Notes under the pieces: generated by a model | Told to the model about the DNA's origin: nothing | Database searches by the model: none | The model's input: only the letters and a program-made list of their open reading frames with translations | Translations under genes and position numbers: made by a program | Source: Torreya grandis | Taxonomy: Eukaryota > Streptophyta > Pinopsida > Cupressales > Taxaceae | Length of the DNA: 64,000 nucleotides | NCBI GenBank assembly: GCA_037957365.1 | Contig: JARHVA010004090.1 | Coordinates: forward strand, 309,501-373,500 | Reading direction: 5' to 3' | Part shown: positions 1-11,187 of the stretch, one piece after another | Position numbering within the stretch: the stretch's first letter is position 1 | Layout: each line of letters begins with the position of its first letter

Positions 1-1659
1 CTATAACATGTTTTTGGTTACAAGTTAGTCACTAACAAATCACTCAAGTGAGACTTATATAAATACAAGGTTTGTTATACACACCTAGGTGTGCATTTAT
101 TTTTATAAAAAACTAGTAATTTTGTTACTATATTAGGGGGTGGAAAATACAAATACTAAATTTGATTTATATATCACCCTAGTATTATATACTTGGAAAT
201 TAATTCTCATTATTATACCCTTCATCTCCTATAACCTCCTACTACCAAAATGCTTTCATCTGCTATCTCTTGTGATTATTAATTATCTCTTACTCTAACC
301 ATATGTTATTTCAATGACTTGGTCTTCAATAATAATAAAATTTTTATAAGCCTAATTATTATCATCTTCTATAATTTTTGGACATATACCTATTTTATAT
401 CTTTTTAAACACTTGCATCCCATCTAGATGCCTACATCAATGCAACTGTCATGTGCCAAACTAAGGGTCTAGTATGCTAAATTCATGAAATTTACAATTA
501 TAACATGTATTTATGGTTTTATTGAATTATTTAATGTAATATATTTCCAAAAATTATTTATATGTATGCATGATCAGTCCTCATTCATTCCCCACCTAGT
601 AAAATACCTAACAACTCACAATGCAATTTAACGAAAACAATCAATCAAGAATTCAAGTGATCAAAGCTTCCCTATGATTTCATATTTAAACATTAATCAT
701 AAGGACAACCCATAAACTTGTATAAAGTACTAAATGATCATCCCATGAGATATATTTTACATGTTAAAAGCTAGGTCACTGTATCTACTTGATTATCACA
801 CATTGCATCCTTATGAACATAAAAGCCAACACGTAGGGGATAATTAAATAAGTCTCATGCCCACTTCAGAGTATTATATATGTAAGTAGTGCCCATTGAT
901 ATATGGGTCCTTGGGGAAGCTCGACACCATGTGCCCCCTAACCCATTTTTACCATAATCACCCTAAGGGTGTAGATGATAGGGTTTAATAATTTGATAAA
1001 GAATGAAAACATTAGCATAAGATCTGAACACACCATAATAAAATGATAAGAAATGAAAAAGGTTTTAGTTTATCACATATATATCCAATCAATATTCTTT
1101 ATTGGACACTTGCATCTAATTCAGACACTAGCATTGACACAATTGTTCATATCTGATGCAAGTGTCTGAGGGCATAGAGTACAACATAACAAAATATAAT
1201 AATTGTTATAAAATACAAATCATGTCTACTTATAGATTTTTTTATCCCAGATCTGCATGTGCATAATAAACCAACTAAGTACTCTTATTTTTCATTTATT
1301 TCAATACCAATCAATAATTATAATTTCTATTTTTAACATATCTCACATTTTATAAATTAAGAATATTATTTAAGTTTTAAAATTAATTGGTTTGTTATAA
1401 ATCTATTTATAACCCTTGTACTTATTCATTTATATATTATTAACCCTATACTATATTAACCCATGTCAAGCTAAGGTTAAACACTCTATGAGCTCAAAAA
1501 ATATCCTAGAGCATGGTATAACATAATTGATTCTTAACTTTTATAGGATGGATTTAGTAAGTCTATTAGCAAGCCTAAAATGTATAAAAATATGAATAAA
1601 CAATGTCAAATTCTAATTCTATGGTTGTATGTTCATGATTTTATGTTCAAAGTTAATTT
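1..1659. other. AT-rich non-coding stretch
   Basis: No convincing gene, RNA or repeat structure was seen. The sequence is strongly AT-rich with stops in all frames. It may be older transposon debris, including the lost 5' part of the Copia fragment that follows, but nothing recognisable remains. Confidence 0.6.
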
Positions 1660-2580
1660 ATTAATTGGTTTATTCAAGGAAGCCTTGAATAAATAATTTG
1701 GCTGACTAATTTAGGTCTCATGAAGTATTTTATTGGAATTTGGGTCATTCAATTTGAAAATGGAATATTAATTCCTCAAGTCAAATATGCCAAATATATT
1801 TAGAAAATGTTCAATATGATAAATTGTAGGCCAACACCAACACCATTTATAACAATTTTTAAGTTAAGCAAGGATGATATGGGACCATGTTGATTCAACA
1901 CTATATAAAAGACTCATTGGTAGTCTGATTCACCTAGCAACCACATAGAAAAATATAATGTATAGTATAAGCCTTATTTCAATATTGATGGATTATCCAA
2001 AATAATATCATTAATGATAGGAAAAACAATTTTGAGATATGTGAGTGGAACCAGAAATCATGGACTTCTATATTTATTGTGAGAAGAGATCAAAATCATA
2101 GGATACACACATAGTGATTTTGTAGGCAACATTGATGATAAGAAAATTACTTCTAGTTATGTTTTTAATTTTTTAATGGGTGAAATATCATGTACATACA
2201 ATAAATATCCCAGTGTCACTCTTTCATTAGAAGAAATAAAGTATGTAGTAGCAACATGAGAAACATGTCAAACAATTTGGATGAGAAGAACATTAGTAGA
2301 TTTGATGAACAAATAAAAAGAGACAAAAAATATTGTATATGATAATAACTCAACAATCATAGTCTCTAAGAATAATGTATTTCATAATAGGAGTAAGCAT
2401 ATAGACACTAGATATAATTTTATTAGACAATACATCAGCAATGGAGAGATCTATTTGGAGTTTTTCAAATCAAAAGATTAGTATGTAGGTATCTTCACCA
2501 AGCCATTAGGAAAATAATTTTTTGAGTATCTAAGAGATTTTTTAGGAATCCTAGATGGTGGTCATTATGATTAAAGGGGA
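1660..2580 (+). pseudogene. Copia pol fragment: end of RT and RNase H
   Basis: Conceptual translation in broken frames gives the usual end of a Ty1/Copia polyprotein. The RT end reads LMKYFIGIWV near 1717, followed by QVKYAKYI. The RNase H end reads HIDTRYNFIRQYI near 2400 and IFTKPLG near 2492. Gag, protease, integrase and most of RT are missing upstream, so only the 3' third of an element survives. There are many in-frame stops and at least one frameshift. The fragment ends directly at a polypurine tract and LTR, which fixes its orientation. Confidence 0.85.
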
Positions 2581-2581
2581 G
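2571..2581 (+). other. Polypurine tract of Copia fragment
   Basis: TTAAAGGGGAG lies immediately before a TGTTGG LTR start and just after the RNase H end. This is the expected place for the plus-strand primer of reverse transcription. Confidence 0.75.
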
Positions 2582-2996
2582 TGTTGGAATATGTAATCCC
2601 AACCACTGATATTTAATATTTTTATGTTCATCTTATAAAATTTAATATTATAGAAGTACATATCCCTAATAATTTTTAATGCACTTTTTGCTATATCTTT
2701 TAAGTAGCTTCTAATTAATAGATTTAAATGCAGTTTACTATTTTTAAGTGTTTAGGTTCATTGTTCTAAAAATCTCCTTTCCCTCTAGGAGAATCTATAA
2801 ATATGAGTATTTTTCATTTATTTTTGTAGTATAAGAAATACAATATAGAAGCACTATGATAATTTATGTGTTAAGTATAAAGAGCTCAATATTTCTTAGT
2901 TTATTTTATAATATGACATTTTTTATCAATAGAATGAGTGATTTTTATTGTGTTTATGATCTTGACTTTTTCTCTCTATTTCCTTCATACAGTACA
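2582..2996 (+). repeat. 3' LTR of the Copia fragment
   Basis: It starts TGTTGGAATATG right after the polypurine tract and runs about 415 bp to a CATACAGTACA end that fits Copia LTR ends; the exact last base is uncertain (2991-2996). A TATAAATA box sits inside. The matching 5' LTR is not in this window, so the element is truncated. A short open frame at 2856-3053 overlaps the LTR end and is treated as chance. Confidence 0.7.
2796..2803 (+). promoter_or_regulatory. TATA box in Copia LTR
   Basis: TATAAATA preceded by a C/T-rich stretch (2776-2790), about 215 bp into the LTR, is a plausible U3 promoter box. Inference from position and sequence only. Confidence 0.5.
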
Positions 2997-4089
2997 TGGA
3001 ATTTGTTTTGTTATGACAAGTGGACAGGTGTAGAGGGATGGTGTGAGATATGAAAGAATGCAAACGATGAAGAGAAACATGAAAATGAAAATGTAATCTA
3101 AGATAATAAATAAATGTAACAATGAAAAAAATGTAGAATACAACATACTATAGAGATTTGTTTTTAAATGTTAAGTTTAAAAAATACAAACTTAATATGT
3201 AAATCTATGTTAAGGATAGTGATTGGTATATTGCCCAAATTTAATAGAATATGAGGCCTATATTACCTTATACTACTATAAATAAAAACACAATATGAAT
3301 TTAATAATGATTTATATGGTAAGGTGTAAAACTATCATCCCAATTAAACCATGATTATTGCTCATGTTTTTCATATATTATTATTATTTTTTTTATAATT
3401 ATACAAGTAATGAATGGATTTGTGGTCATTTATTTTTGTGTTTTTCATATATGTTTTGTCATGTAAAATATCATTTTATTTATAGGAATACATTTACAAT
3501 ATGTAATTAGTCCCTACCCTACCAGGGACTAATATGAATCGCTTAACAATTTCCTCCTTTTTTTAGCCAATTAAATAAATAGAAATATTATTATGTTAAC
3601 AATTATAAAGTTTTGATTAAAGTCTACCATACTAGTTTTGGAATATTATGGGGTTGTTATTTGGGAATATTCCTCTAACTTTAATACATCTATAAGATTG
3701 TAAATAAATGTAATGTACAATGTATCAATATATTTATTGGAAAGTACTCATATATTTTTTTGAGTATTATTATAATACATAATTTAAAAATTAAAAATTA
3801 GCAAAATGACATGTGAGCAACTGATGTCACATTAATATGTATTGGTTAATAAATGCATAGATAATTTTTTAGAACAAAAATTAGTGAAATGACAATCAAT
3901 TTTTTTATTACTTATATTTTCTTAAGCCAATCAAAAAGCTGAAAATTCATATCATGACAATAATTATAAAGTTTTATCTAAAATTTTCCATATTAATAAT
4001 AAAATATTGAGAATATTCTAGTAACTTTATTCTAAAAATTAAAGTTTTTCTAAAGTTTTAAACATAAATAATATCATATTATTGAGGTG
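2997..4089. other. AT-rich non-coding stretch
   Basis: No gene-like or RNA-like signal was seen. Short homopolymer and TA-rich runs are present, with stops in every frame. Confidence 0.6.
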
Positions 4090-4289
4090 TTTTTGATTAA
4101 ATAAGGTGGTAAACCATGGGCCAAACCCTTACAAAAGCATAGAAATCATGAAGGCAATCAACATAAATGATGCCTTACAATAGGAACGTCACATTCAATG
4201 AACCAACAGACACAACAAAAACAAAACAAACTAGAAAAGGAAAAAATGAGAGGTGGACAATCTAGAAAAACAAGAGCTAAAGAGGCCAT
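4090..4289 (-). other. Putative LINE 3' region
   Basis: Downstream of ORF3 on the minus strand the sequence is non-coding and ends in an AT-rich stretch around 4090. I place the LINE 3' end here provisionally because coding similarity stops and the base composition changes. Confidence 0.35.
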
Positions 4290-6023
4290 ATATCTCCTTA
4301 CATAAACATGGATTTAATTACGTCATCCAATTTCTTAGTGTTCTCTGCATTAACAGTAGAAGCAATAGTACCCAAGTCCTATAGCATAGACATATTCAGG
4401 AGAATAGAATTCTAGAGCCCAGTGGTAAAGTTTTGCTCCAGTTTCTAAATGTGACCCTTTAGGGTAGCAATTTTAGCTCTCAAACTAGTCTCAGTTTTAG
4501 TTTCCTCATCATCTTCTTCTACATACATCTTTCCCTCTTTGTCAGCATTTTCTACAAATTTAGCAACATCCCCAGTGGTAGCCTCAAATTCTCATCTCCT
4601 GCTTACCTTCAGTATCCTCAAATATTTCCTAAACTTCTAATTCCTTGTTCTCCTCATCCTGAGTGGCTTCCTCTGAGGCATTCTTAGAGAAGTCAATAAG
4701 CCTAGCCTTAGGAACAGGTTTGCTAGCAATCCACCCCAACCATCGAACTCCTAAGGAAAGGCCCTCCTTACTAACCTTAGTGGATAGATGGGATTTACTA
4801 CCTTGACCCCTAGGGGTCCTACAAGGATTTTTAGGGGTTCCCATAGTAGTCCCCCCAATATCCTCTTCACCAACATAAAACTTCTTCTTCTTGCCCTTCG
4901 TACTCACAAAGGAGCCTAGGGTGTCTAAGGGAGTCTCCTTAGGGGTAGAAAAGGAAACTTCTTTAGTTTTAGTAGAGATAGGGGAAGGACAGGGCTCTTC
5001 AACAACATCACCAGCAAAAGGGTTAGAAGAAAATTCCCTGCTATCAATTCGAATAGTCTTGGATGGCTCAAGGGCATGATGAAAATTATATAGGTAAAAA
5101 ATGAGGCCCTGATGAAGGGGGATAGGATTCGTATCAAGTTTTTTTGTCAATTTATCTCTCACCCTAAGTATTGAATGCTCTAGGGAAGAGAATAGATAAA
5201 ATGGAAAGCTAATAAGAGCATTACACCTAAAATTATTTAGAAGGGGGAAATAATAATTGTAAAACCTAGTGAAACATCCCTCCAGTGTGAAATACTTCAT
5301 GAGGATGAAGCACACATCATCCCAAGGCTCAAGTAATTTGGCTCAATCAAATCCTCCTTAGTAAGGTGCAAGTTCTTTGCCTTCACCAAGAAATAGCTTC
5401 TAGCTAGAAAGGTCTATGATTTTTGTTTTCTATTGTAGCTTCATCCCCTGCATAGATATGCTAGTAGCCATAGCTATCACCTTTTCTGAAATCTCAAAGA
5501 TAATTCCTCCAATAGTGACTCATCAGTTTAGCCAAGACTTCATGAATTATTTAGATAGGTTTTCATCAAACCCATTGAGCCTCTACAGATAGGGACTAAT
5601 CCCACCCTCTTTACAGTAGTGCTAGACCACTAGGTTGTCTTTGAACTCATAGTATGAAATTGGTTCCTGTCAAATTATATCACCCCCCATTTTGGACTTA
5701 CAGAGCAGACCAAGAGATTTCCCAATTTTTATTGTCATAATTAAAGTAGCTACAAGCCCTTGCTCACGAATATGCATAATGATGATGAGATAGCACATAA
5801 TTTAGAGTATCATCTAGAGATGACACTTACTCATCCCATGCTTAAACATAATTTCTTGGTGAACTCCATAATGATGAAGTAGTCTACTCACCTTAACAAA
5901 TTGGTATAATAAATTAGAAATAATTATCAAAAGAGTACAATAGGCCCCAAACTCTGAGATCCACATCATCACCCTCCAAAGGGACTGACTAATAGAGCTA
6001 TCCTTCTGATATGTCTGACTCAT
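4290..6023 (-). pseudogene. Third ORF downstream of LINE ORF2, unknown function
   Basis: A minus-strand frame runs from an ATG at 6023 to 4629 with about a dozen internal stops, then continues after a frameshift to about 4290. The first 280 or so codons look globular; short readable pieces are HYCKEGGISPYL (near 5610), VTIGGIIFEIS (near 5500) and FILMKYFTLEG (near 5300). Then comes a Ser/Thr/Pro/Lys-rich linker with a KGKKKKF run (near 4890), an acidic segment (EEDDEETKTE near 4510) and a heptad-like coiled-coil segment (LRAKIATLKGHI near 4470). Many stops are one transition away from Gln, Arg or Trp codons, as in the decayed transposon genes nearby, which argues that this was once translated. 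The start codon follows the ORF2 stop by two bases. I do not recognise the family. A structural or nucleic-acid-binding role is possible, as is an unrelated repeat fused to the LINE. Confidence 0.55.
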
Positions 6024-6025
6024 CC

Positions 6026-9000
6026 TTAACAGGTTGTTTCTTTTTGGATGAGATCCCTAATATTTAAAGGGATATTATCTATTTGGTGCCAACATTGCCA
6101 ATTTGAAAATTATTGGTTGAGATTGGCACAGGCATCAACTACACTATTTCCCTCTCTATAAATATGTGAAATATCAACTCTGGTGAGCTTTTGCAGAAGA
6201 AATTAAATATCCCTAATGATATATTTTAACTTAATACCCACACTCGATGCTTTGTTAACTGCATTGATAACCATTTTAGAGTCCCCTTGGATACTAAAAT
6301 TCCTTATACCGAGGGATATAGCCAATTTTATCCCCCATAGAAGAGTAGTTGCTTCAACATAGTTATTACTCTGGTAGCCTATTCCACCAACATAGATAGC
6401 AATCATCCACCATTTGTCATTTCTTATAATCCCTCTCCCACTAGCTTTACCATCAGACTTGGAGGCCCCATCAAAGTTAAGTTTCAACCAGTTAGGCTTC
6501 AAGGGATTCCATCTAGTATTAAGTCTCTAAACAATTTTATAATTATTATAAGCAATAATATGATTTAGTACCTTCCATTTGGCCACAATTTATTATTCTT
6601 CTTGAGTTAGGGGTTTCTCCATAGTACAAATATGAGCAATATATATTCAACAAAAGAATGAAACACTTGAGAGGCATTTCTAATAGTATCCCTAAAAATT
6701 TTGTGGTTGCACTCTTTCCATAAAATCTAACTCAAATAGGGTAGAGTTTGATTCCATAATTCAATGAGCCAGGGATGAGAAAGGGTAGGATTCTAACTAA
6801 TAATGACTTCCTTGAGGTTGGAATTATAGACCCACTCAATACCAAAATTATTTAGGATTATGCCCCAGAGTTCTCGGGCAAAATCACTATGTATGAAAAT
6901 GTGAGAAACTATTTCCTCTTTTGAACAACACAAATAACATCTGTTGACTAGGGTGAACCCTCTCTTCTAAAGGTTGTCTTGGGTTAAAATTTTGTTATGA
7001 GCAATAGCCCACCAAAACATGTTGATTTTTGGTATAAGTTTATAGTTCCAAACTTTTTTCCATATCTCCTTATTCTAAACCTTAGGAATTAGCAAAAGAT
7101 AAGCAGACTTGACAGAGAACCATCCATTCTTATCTGGCCACTAGTACTACTCATCTTCTCATGAGAAGAGAAGCATTTAGATCCCCTGAATCAATTATTG
7201 AATATCTATAACTCTAGGGAAGAGCTCAGGCCAATGAGCACAGTAATCTAATAGATTTTTCTATCTCCTTATGCCATTGTTATTAGCCATGTAATCACTA
7301 ACTTTATCTCCAAAAAAATTGAGTAGCAATGTTAGCAATTTATCTATAGTTTTCCTATGTGATAAGAGCCTTATCCTTTACCCAAATGTCATTCCAAAAT
7401 TTAATATGCCAACCATTTCCCAATTTACATCTAATTTGTTGCTTAAGAAGAATTCTACTTTTTAGCATTTTTTTCCATATCATAGATCGCTGGGGTAGCC
7501 CTAACTATTGGAGAAAGTTGGAACCATTAGAACTATTCATATATTTGGCATTCATGATTTCCCCCCAATCCTTGTTTTTATGAATTAGATTCCAGTTGAT
7601 TTTGGAGAGAAGGGCTTTGTTCATGTTCCTGATGGATCTAATATTGAGGCCACCATGTGATTTCGAAAGACACACTTTTTCCCAACTGACCAAAGACATT
7701 CTCTATTTATCTAGTCCCATCCACAATAATTTTATTTGAATTTGTTCTAATTTATCAGCAAAATATGAATGTATTTTAAAGAGAGACAAGAAGTAGGTAG
7801 CAATCCCTTGTAAAGAGGCCCGAAGAAGCTCCAATTTGCCTGCACTGCTGAGAAGTTTCCCTTTCCAACCAAGCAGTTTCTTCTGAGTTCTTTTGAATAT
7901 TACATTCCAAAAACCTAGAGATACCTCTTTGACTATGAGGGGAAGGCCCAAATAGGTAGCAGGTAGATCAGCTTCAGCATAGTCCAAGATGTCAATGATT
8001 TTTTGTCTAAGGTCATTAGGAGTATTAAAAAAGTACACATTGCTTTTTTAGAGATTTATGTTTTGCCTAGACTCTATGGCATAGTTATTTGAAATATTAT
8101 TCCATCTCCTAGCTTCAATCACCAAAGAGATGCCAAAAAGAATGGTATCATCCACAAACTACTACACCACCATAAGGGGAAGGGAGGAAGCAAGTTTGAT
8201 GCCCACTAAATGTTTAGAGGCTATATTAGCTTGTCTGTATCTCACCAGTGCCTCTGCCATTATGATGAACAAGTAAGGGGAGAGAGGGTCCCCTTGGTGG
8301 ATTCCTCTCAAAAAAGAGAAGAAACCTCTAGGGACCCCATTAACCAGAACCAAAAATTTAGCAAAAGAAACAACATTCCATACAAGGTGAGACATTTTAT
8401 CATTAAACCCAAACTTCCTGATGACTTGAAATAGAAAAGTCCATGAGGCCCTATCATATGCTTTAGAAATGTCTAGCTTAAGAGCCATAATAGGGATTCC
8501 ACTCTTTTCCATAGAATGAATAGTCTCATGAGTGGAGATCACAGCATCAAGAATTTACCAACCTATGACAAAGCCTTTTTGAGCAGGGGAAATAATTTTG
8601 TCTAAAAAAAGGTTAGATTATCATAACTAGCACTTTAATGTAGAGCTTATAAACAGTGTTACATAGACTAATAGCTCTAAATTTCAAAAGGTGTGTGGGT
8701 TGTGACCTTTTAGGAACAAGTACTATAAAAGTATTATTAACTTGTTTCAAAAGTTTACCTAATCTGAAGAAGTCATAGACAGTAGCAGTAAGATTCATTC
8801 CCACTATATCCCAATATTCCTAGAAGAATATAAGAGGGAAGCCATCAAGACTTGGGGAATTCAAGGAACCCATAGAGAATAAAATGGCATGGACTTCCTC
8901 CTCAGATATAGGCCTTAACATCTCCAGGTTGCCTTCCTCAGTTATCAAATAGGGGATTTTATCAATGAATTGATTCATAGTTCCACCATTCCCATCATCA

Positions 9001-9512
9001 TTAGTTTGTTCAGTCAGCAAATTCTGAAAGAATATCTTGGCTTGTTCCCCTATCTCATTATCTTTAGTTATAATGTTGCCATTTTACAAACATAGCTTTG
9101 TTATGGAGTTATCCTTCCTATGTTTCATGGCTGAGAGATGAGATAAGGCCGTGTTCCTATCCCCCTCTTTGAGCCACTGAACTCTAGATTTTTGTTTCCA
9201 AAAAACCTCTTCTCTATCCATAAGATTCTTTTAGTCAGAAATCAAGGCATTCTCTTCTTTAGAAGTGTCTTTTGAATCATCTCCGTGAGCAATCTGCTGC
9301 TAGATATCTGTAAGTTTTTTGGTTATGTTTTTCTTCTTATGAAAGACTTGACCAAAGATATATCTATTCCATCCATGAACATCCTATTTGATGTGCTAAA
9401 GTTTTTTGACTAATCTGAACATAGGAGTGCCCTGGATAGGAATTTACCACCATTGGGCCACCAATTGTCTAAAGTCTTTATGTTTAATCCACATAGCTTC
9501 AAAATGGAAGGG
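6026..9512 (-). pseudogene. LINE ORF2, C-terminal part: RT, zf-RVT, RNase H
   Basis: Minus-strand order: linker (LKEGDRNTALSHLSAMKHR near 9150), RT start with SPSLDGFP (near 8850), DISKAYDRASW (near 8450), the RT motif QGDPLSPYLF (near 8270), the catalytic FVDD (near 8150; A to V in FADD), the thumb region ATYLGLPL (near 7950), the zf-RVT region with INMFWWAIAHNKIL (near 7010) and a Cys/His cluster, and a plant-type RNase H (LNFDGASKSDGKASGRGI, 6480-6430) ending near EGNSVVDACANL. The frame closes with TAA at 6028-6026. Stops are frequent and frameshifts few. It joins the endonuclease part across the Copia insertion, giving about 1,400 codons, normal for plant L1 ORF2. Confidence 0.9.
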
Positions 9513-9517
9513 AAAAG
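9513..9517. other. Target-site duplication, left (AAAAG)
   Basis: AAAAG flanks the left LTR and GAAAG (15962-15966) the right one: a 5-bp duplication with one mismatch. Collapsing it restores an unbroken LINE frame. Confidence 0.8.
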
Positions 9518-9999
9518 TATTAGTGTAGGTTTTTATTTTCCCCTATTATTTAATTAGGGAAATTATATATTTGTGCATACATGGAGTTTTCCTACATTCG
9601 TGGGATAGGCTAGCTTATGTGGAGATGTGTGTCATAGATGTGTCATAGGTGTCATAAGAATTTCATAAGTAACTCCTTTGACTGGCTATTTCAGGTATGG
9701 GAGTTACTTCTCTATTCTTAGTGCCTTGTCACCACCTTTCATGGAGGAGTTATAGTATATTCTTGGGGTGCCTTGACCACCTTTTAAGGAGTTACTTACA
9801 TGCTCTCCTATATGTATTCTTCACTTTGGCCATCTAATGTTAATCAGATATTGGGTTTTCTCCTATTTGTCTTGTGTAATTTATCTTCTTGTATAATTTC
9901 AAATTGCTTTAGCATCTATGTGATGTGCACTAGCTTCATCTCGTGTGATCACATCTCCATTGCATTCACATTATCTAGATTCAAGCAATAACTCTGATA
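9518..9999 (+). repeat. 5' LTR of Copia element 1 (482 bp)
   Basis: It starts TATTAGTGTAG and ends CTCTGATA, with short imperfect terminal inverted repeats (TATTAG / CTGATA) instead of TG...CA. It matches 15480-15961 along its whole length and is followed directly by the primer binding site. Confidence 0.92.
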
Positions 10000-10012
10000 T
10001 GGTATTAGAGCC
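10000..10012 (+). other. Primer binding site (initiator Met tRNA)
   Basis: TGGTATTAGAGCC starts at the first base after the LTR. It differs by one transition from TGGTATCAGAGCC, which is complementary to the 3' end of plant initiator methionine tRNA. Confidence 0.9.
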
Positions 10013-10042
10013 ACCCCATTAATTGTGTGTATAGTTATGCTA

Positions 10043-10428
10043 TTAGTTTATTTTAAAATCATGAGTGGAGTTTTCTTTATGTTTTTTTATTTCTAGATCT
10101 GATCTAAAATAAATAAAAAATCCTTTCAATATCATTTCTTGTGTTGCTTTTATCTTTTCCTTGGGAGCCTTGGCCTTGGGTGTCTTGGTTGTCTTCTCTT
10201 CAATCTTTACAAGTGCAATAGCAACTTCAGTCGCTGGTTGCTTCGCAGTAGGTGCTGGTTTTGTAGTGGTAGGCATCTTTGCAGTCCTTCTGACAACCTT
10301 CTTTGTAGTGGCAGGTTTAGAAGACAGCTTGGTAGCAATGGCCTTCTTGACTGTAGATTTCAATGGCCTTCTTGACTATAGATTTCAATGGCCTTCTTTC
10401 CCTCTATGAATTTGCCTCTACCTGCCAT
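10043..10428 (-). pseudogene. Antisense Lys/Ala-rich ORF in Copia leader
   Basis: On the minus strand an ATG at 10428 opens a frame beginning MAGRGKF. After a 25-bp unit present in two and a partial copies it shifts frame, then continues to 10043 as a very basic Lys/Ala/Thr/Pro-rich sequence (for example ATKLSSKPATTKKVVRRTAK and KTPKAKAPKEK). The composition resembles a linker-histone-type tail. It lies between the primer binding site and gag, antisense to the element. It may be a captured host gene fragment or an element-specific antisense ORF; composition alone cannot decide. The repeat unit is not a multiple of three, so its expansion broke the frame. Confidence 0.45.
10336..10398. repeat. 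25-bp tandem duplication
   Basis: The unit CAATGGCCTTCTTGACTRTA plus GATTT occurs at 10336-10360 and 10361-10385, with a partial third copy at 10386-10398. Copies differ at one position. Confidence 0.9.
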
Positions 10429-10703
10429 TTTTTTGCACTTATTTTGGTGAGAGAAAACTGCTAGTACTACTATTTTTTTTTAAAATGGTGCCCCTTTCCT
10501 TGTTTGGCATCCCATGTGGACCCTTAAATACTTGGCCATCCATTTCATTTTATCTTATACTTTATTTTTTTAGTTAAAATTGACTTGTCAAAAAAAATTA
10601 GTCAATTTGACTAAATATTAAGTATTTTAGACAATTTGATAATTTGGGGGTTTAAATTTAAACTTGTATCTTCACCTATCAAAGATGAAGGGTGAGGCCC
10701 AAG

Positions 10704-10718
10704 TTGGCCGGAGGCCAA
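10704..10718. other. Perfect hairpin in Copia leader
   Basis: TTGGCC, a GGA loop and GGCCAA form a 6-bp GC-rich perfect stem in the leader RNA between the primer binding site and gag. Its role is unknown; leader hairpins can act in dimerisation or packaging, but that is speculation here. Confidence 0.35.
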
Positions 10719-11187
10719 TTCCCCCTCACAACAAACTCCTTTGGATTCTTCCCTCTGTGCCGAGTCCAACGAGTGGTTGGAAGGCCACTTTCTCTCTCAA
10801 AATAGGCATTTTTTTAATGTTTTAGTGTTATTTTTTTGCAAAAACACTAGTTTACGAGAAATTAAATCTTTAATATCTTGCAAATGATAGCTCAGATTCA
10901 AGTGCCATTTTTTGAAAAAGTGTTTGTACCTAAAATTTGGGTCTCCCAGGATGCATTTTTGGCTATGTCTGGTGTCTTGTTTGCTTAAAGTCTTGCACTA
11001 ATTGATCTAAGATGCATTCTCGACTGAGCCCAATGTCTTTTGAGCATGCACTTGCATATTTTTAGGGGGCTCAACATTTCAGGGGGATGTGATTGCATTT
11101 CAGCACTTGCAATCTTTTCTTTCATTCTCCTTTTTGCATAATTTCACAACTTGTAATCAACACAACTTCACCTAAATTCAGCTTAAA

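Noticed and set aside
2856..3053. 65-codon ORF at the end of the first LTR
   Set aside because: It overlaps the LTR boundary, has no motif and is likely chance in T-rich sequence.
4891..5137. Overlapping plus- and minus-strand ORFs inside LINE ORF3
   Set aside because: They are alternative frames over the low-complexity linker of ORF3.
10139..10409. Plus-strand open frames in the Copia leader
   Set aside because: They are the complement of the Lys/Ala-rich antisense ORF and have a Cys/Leu-rich composition without motifs.
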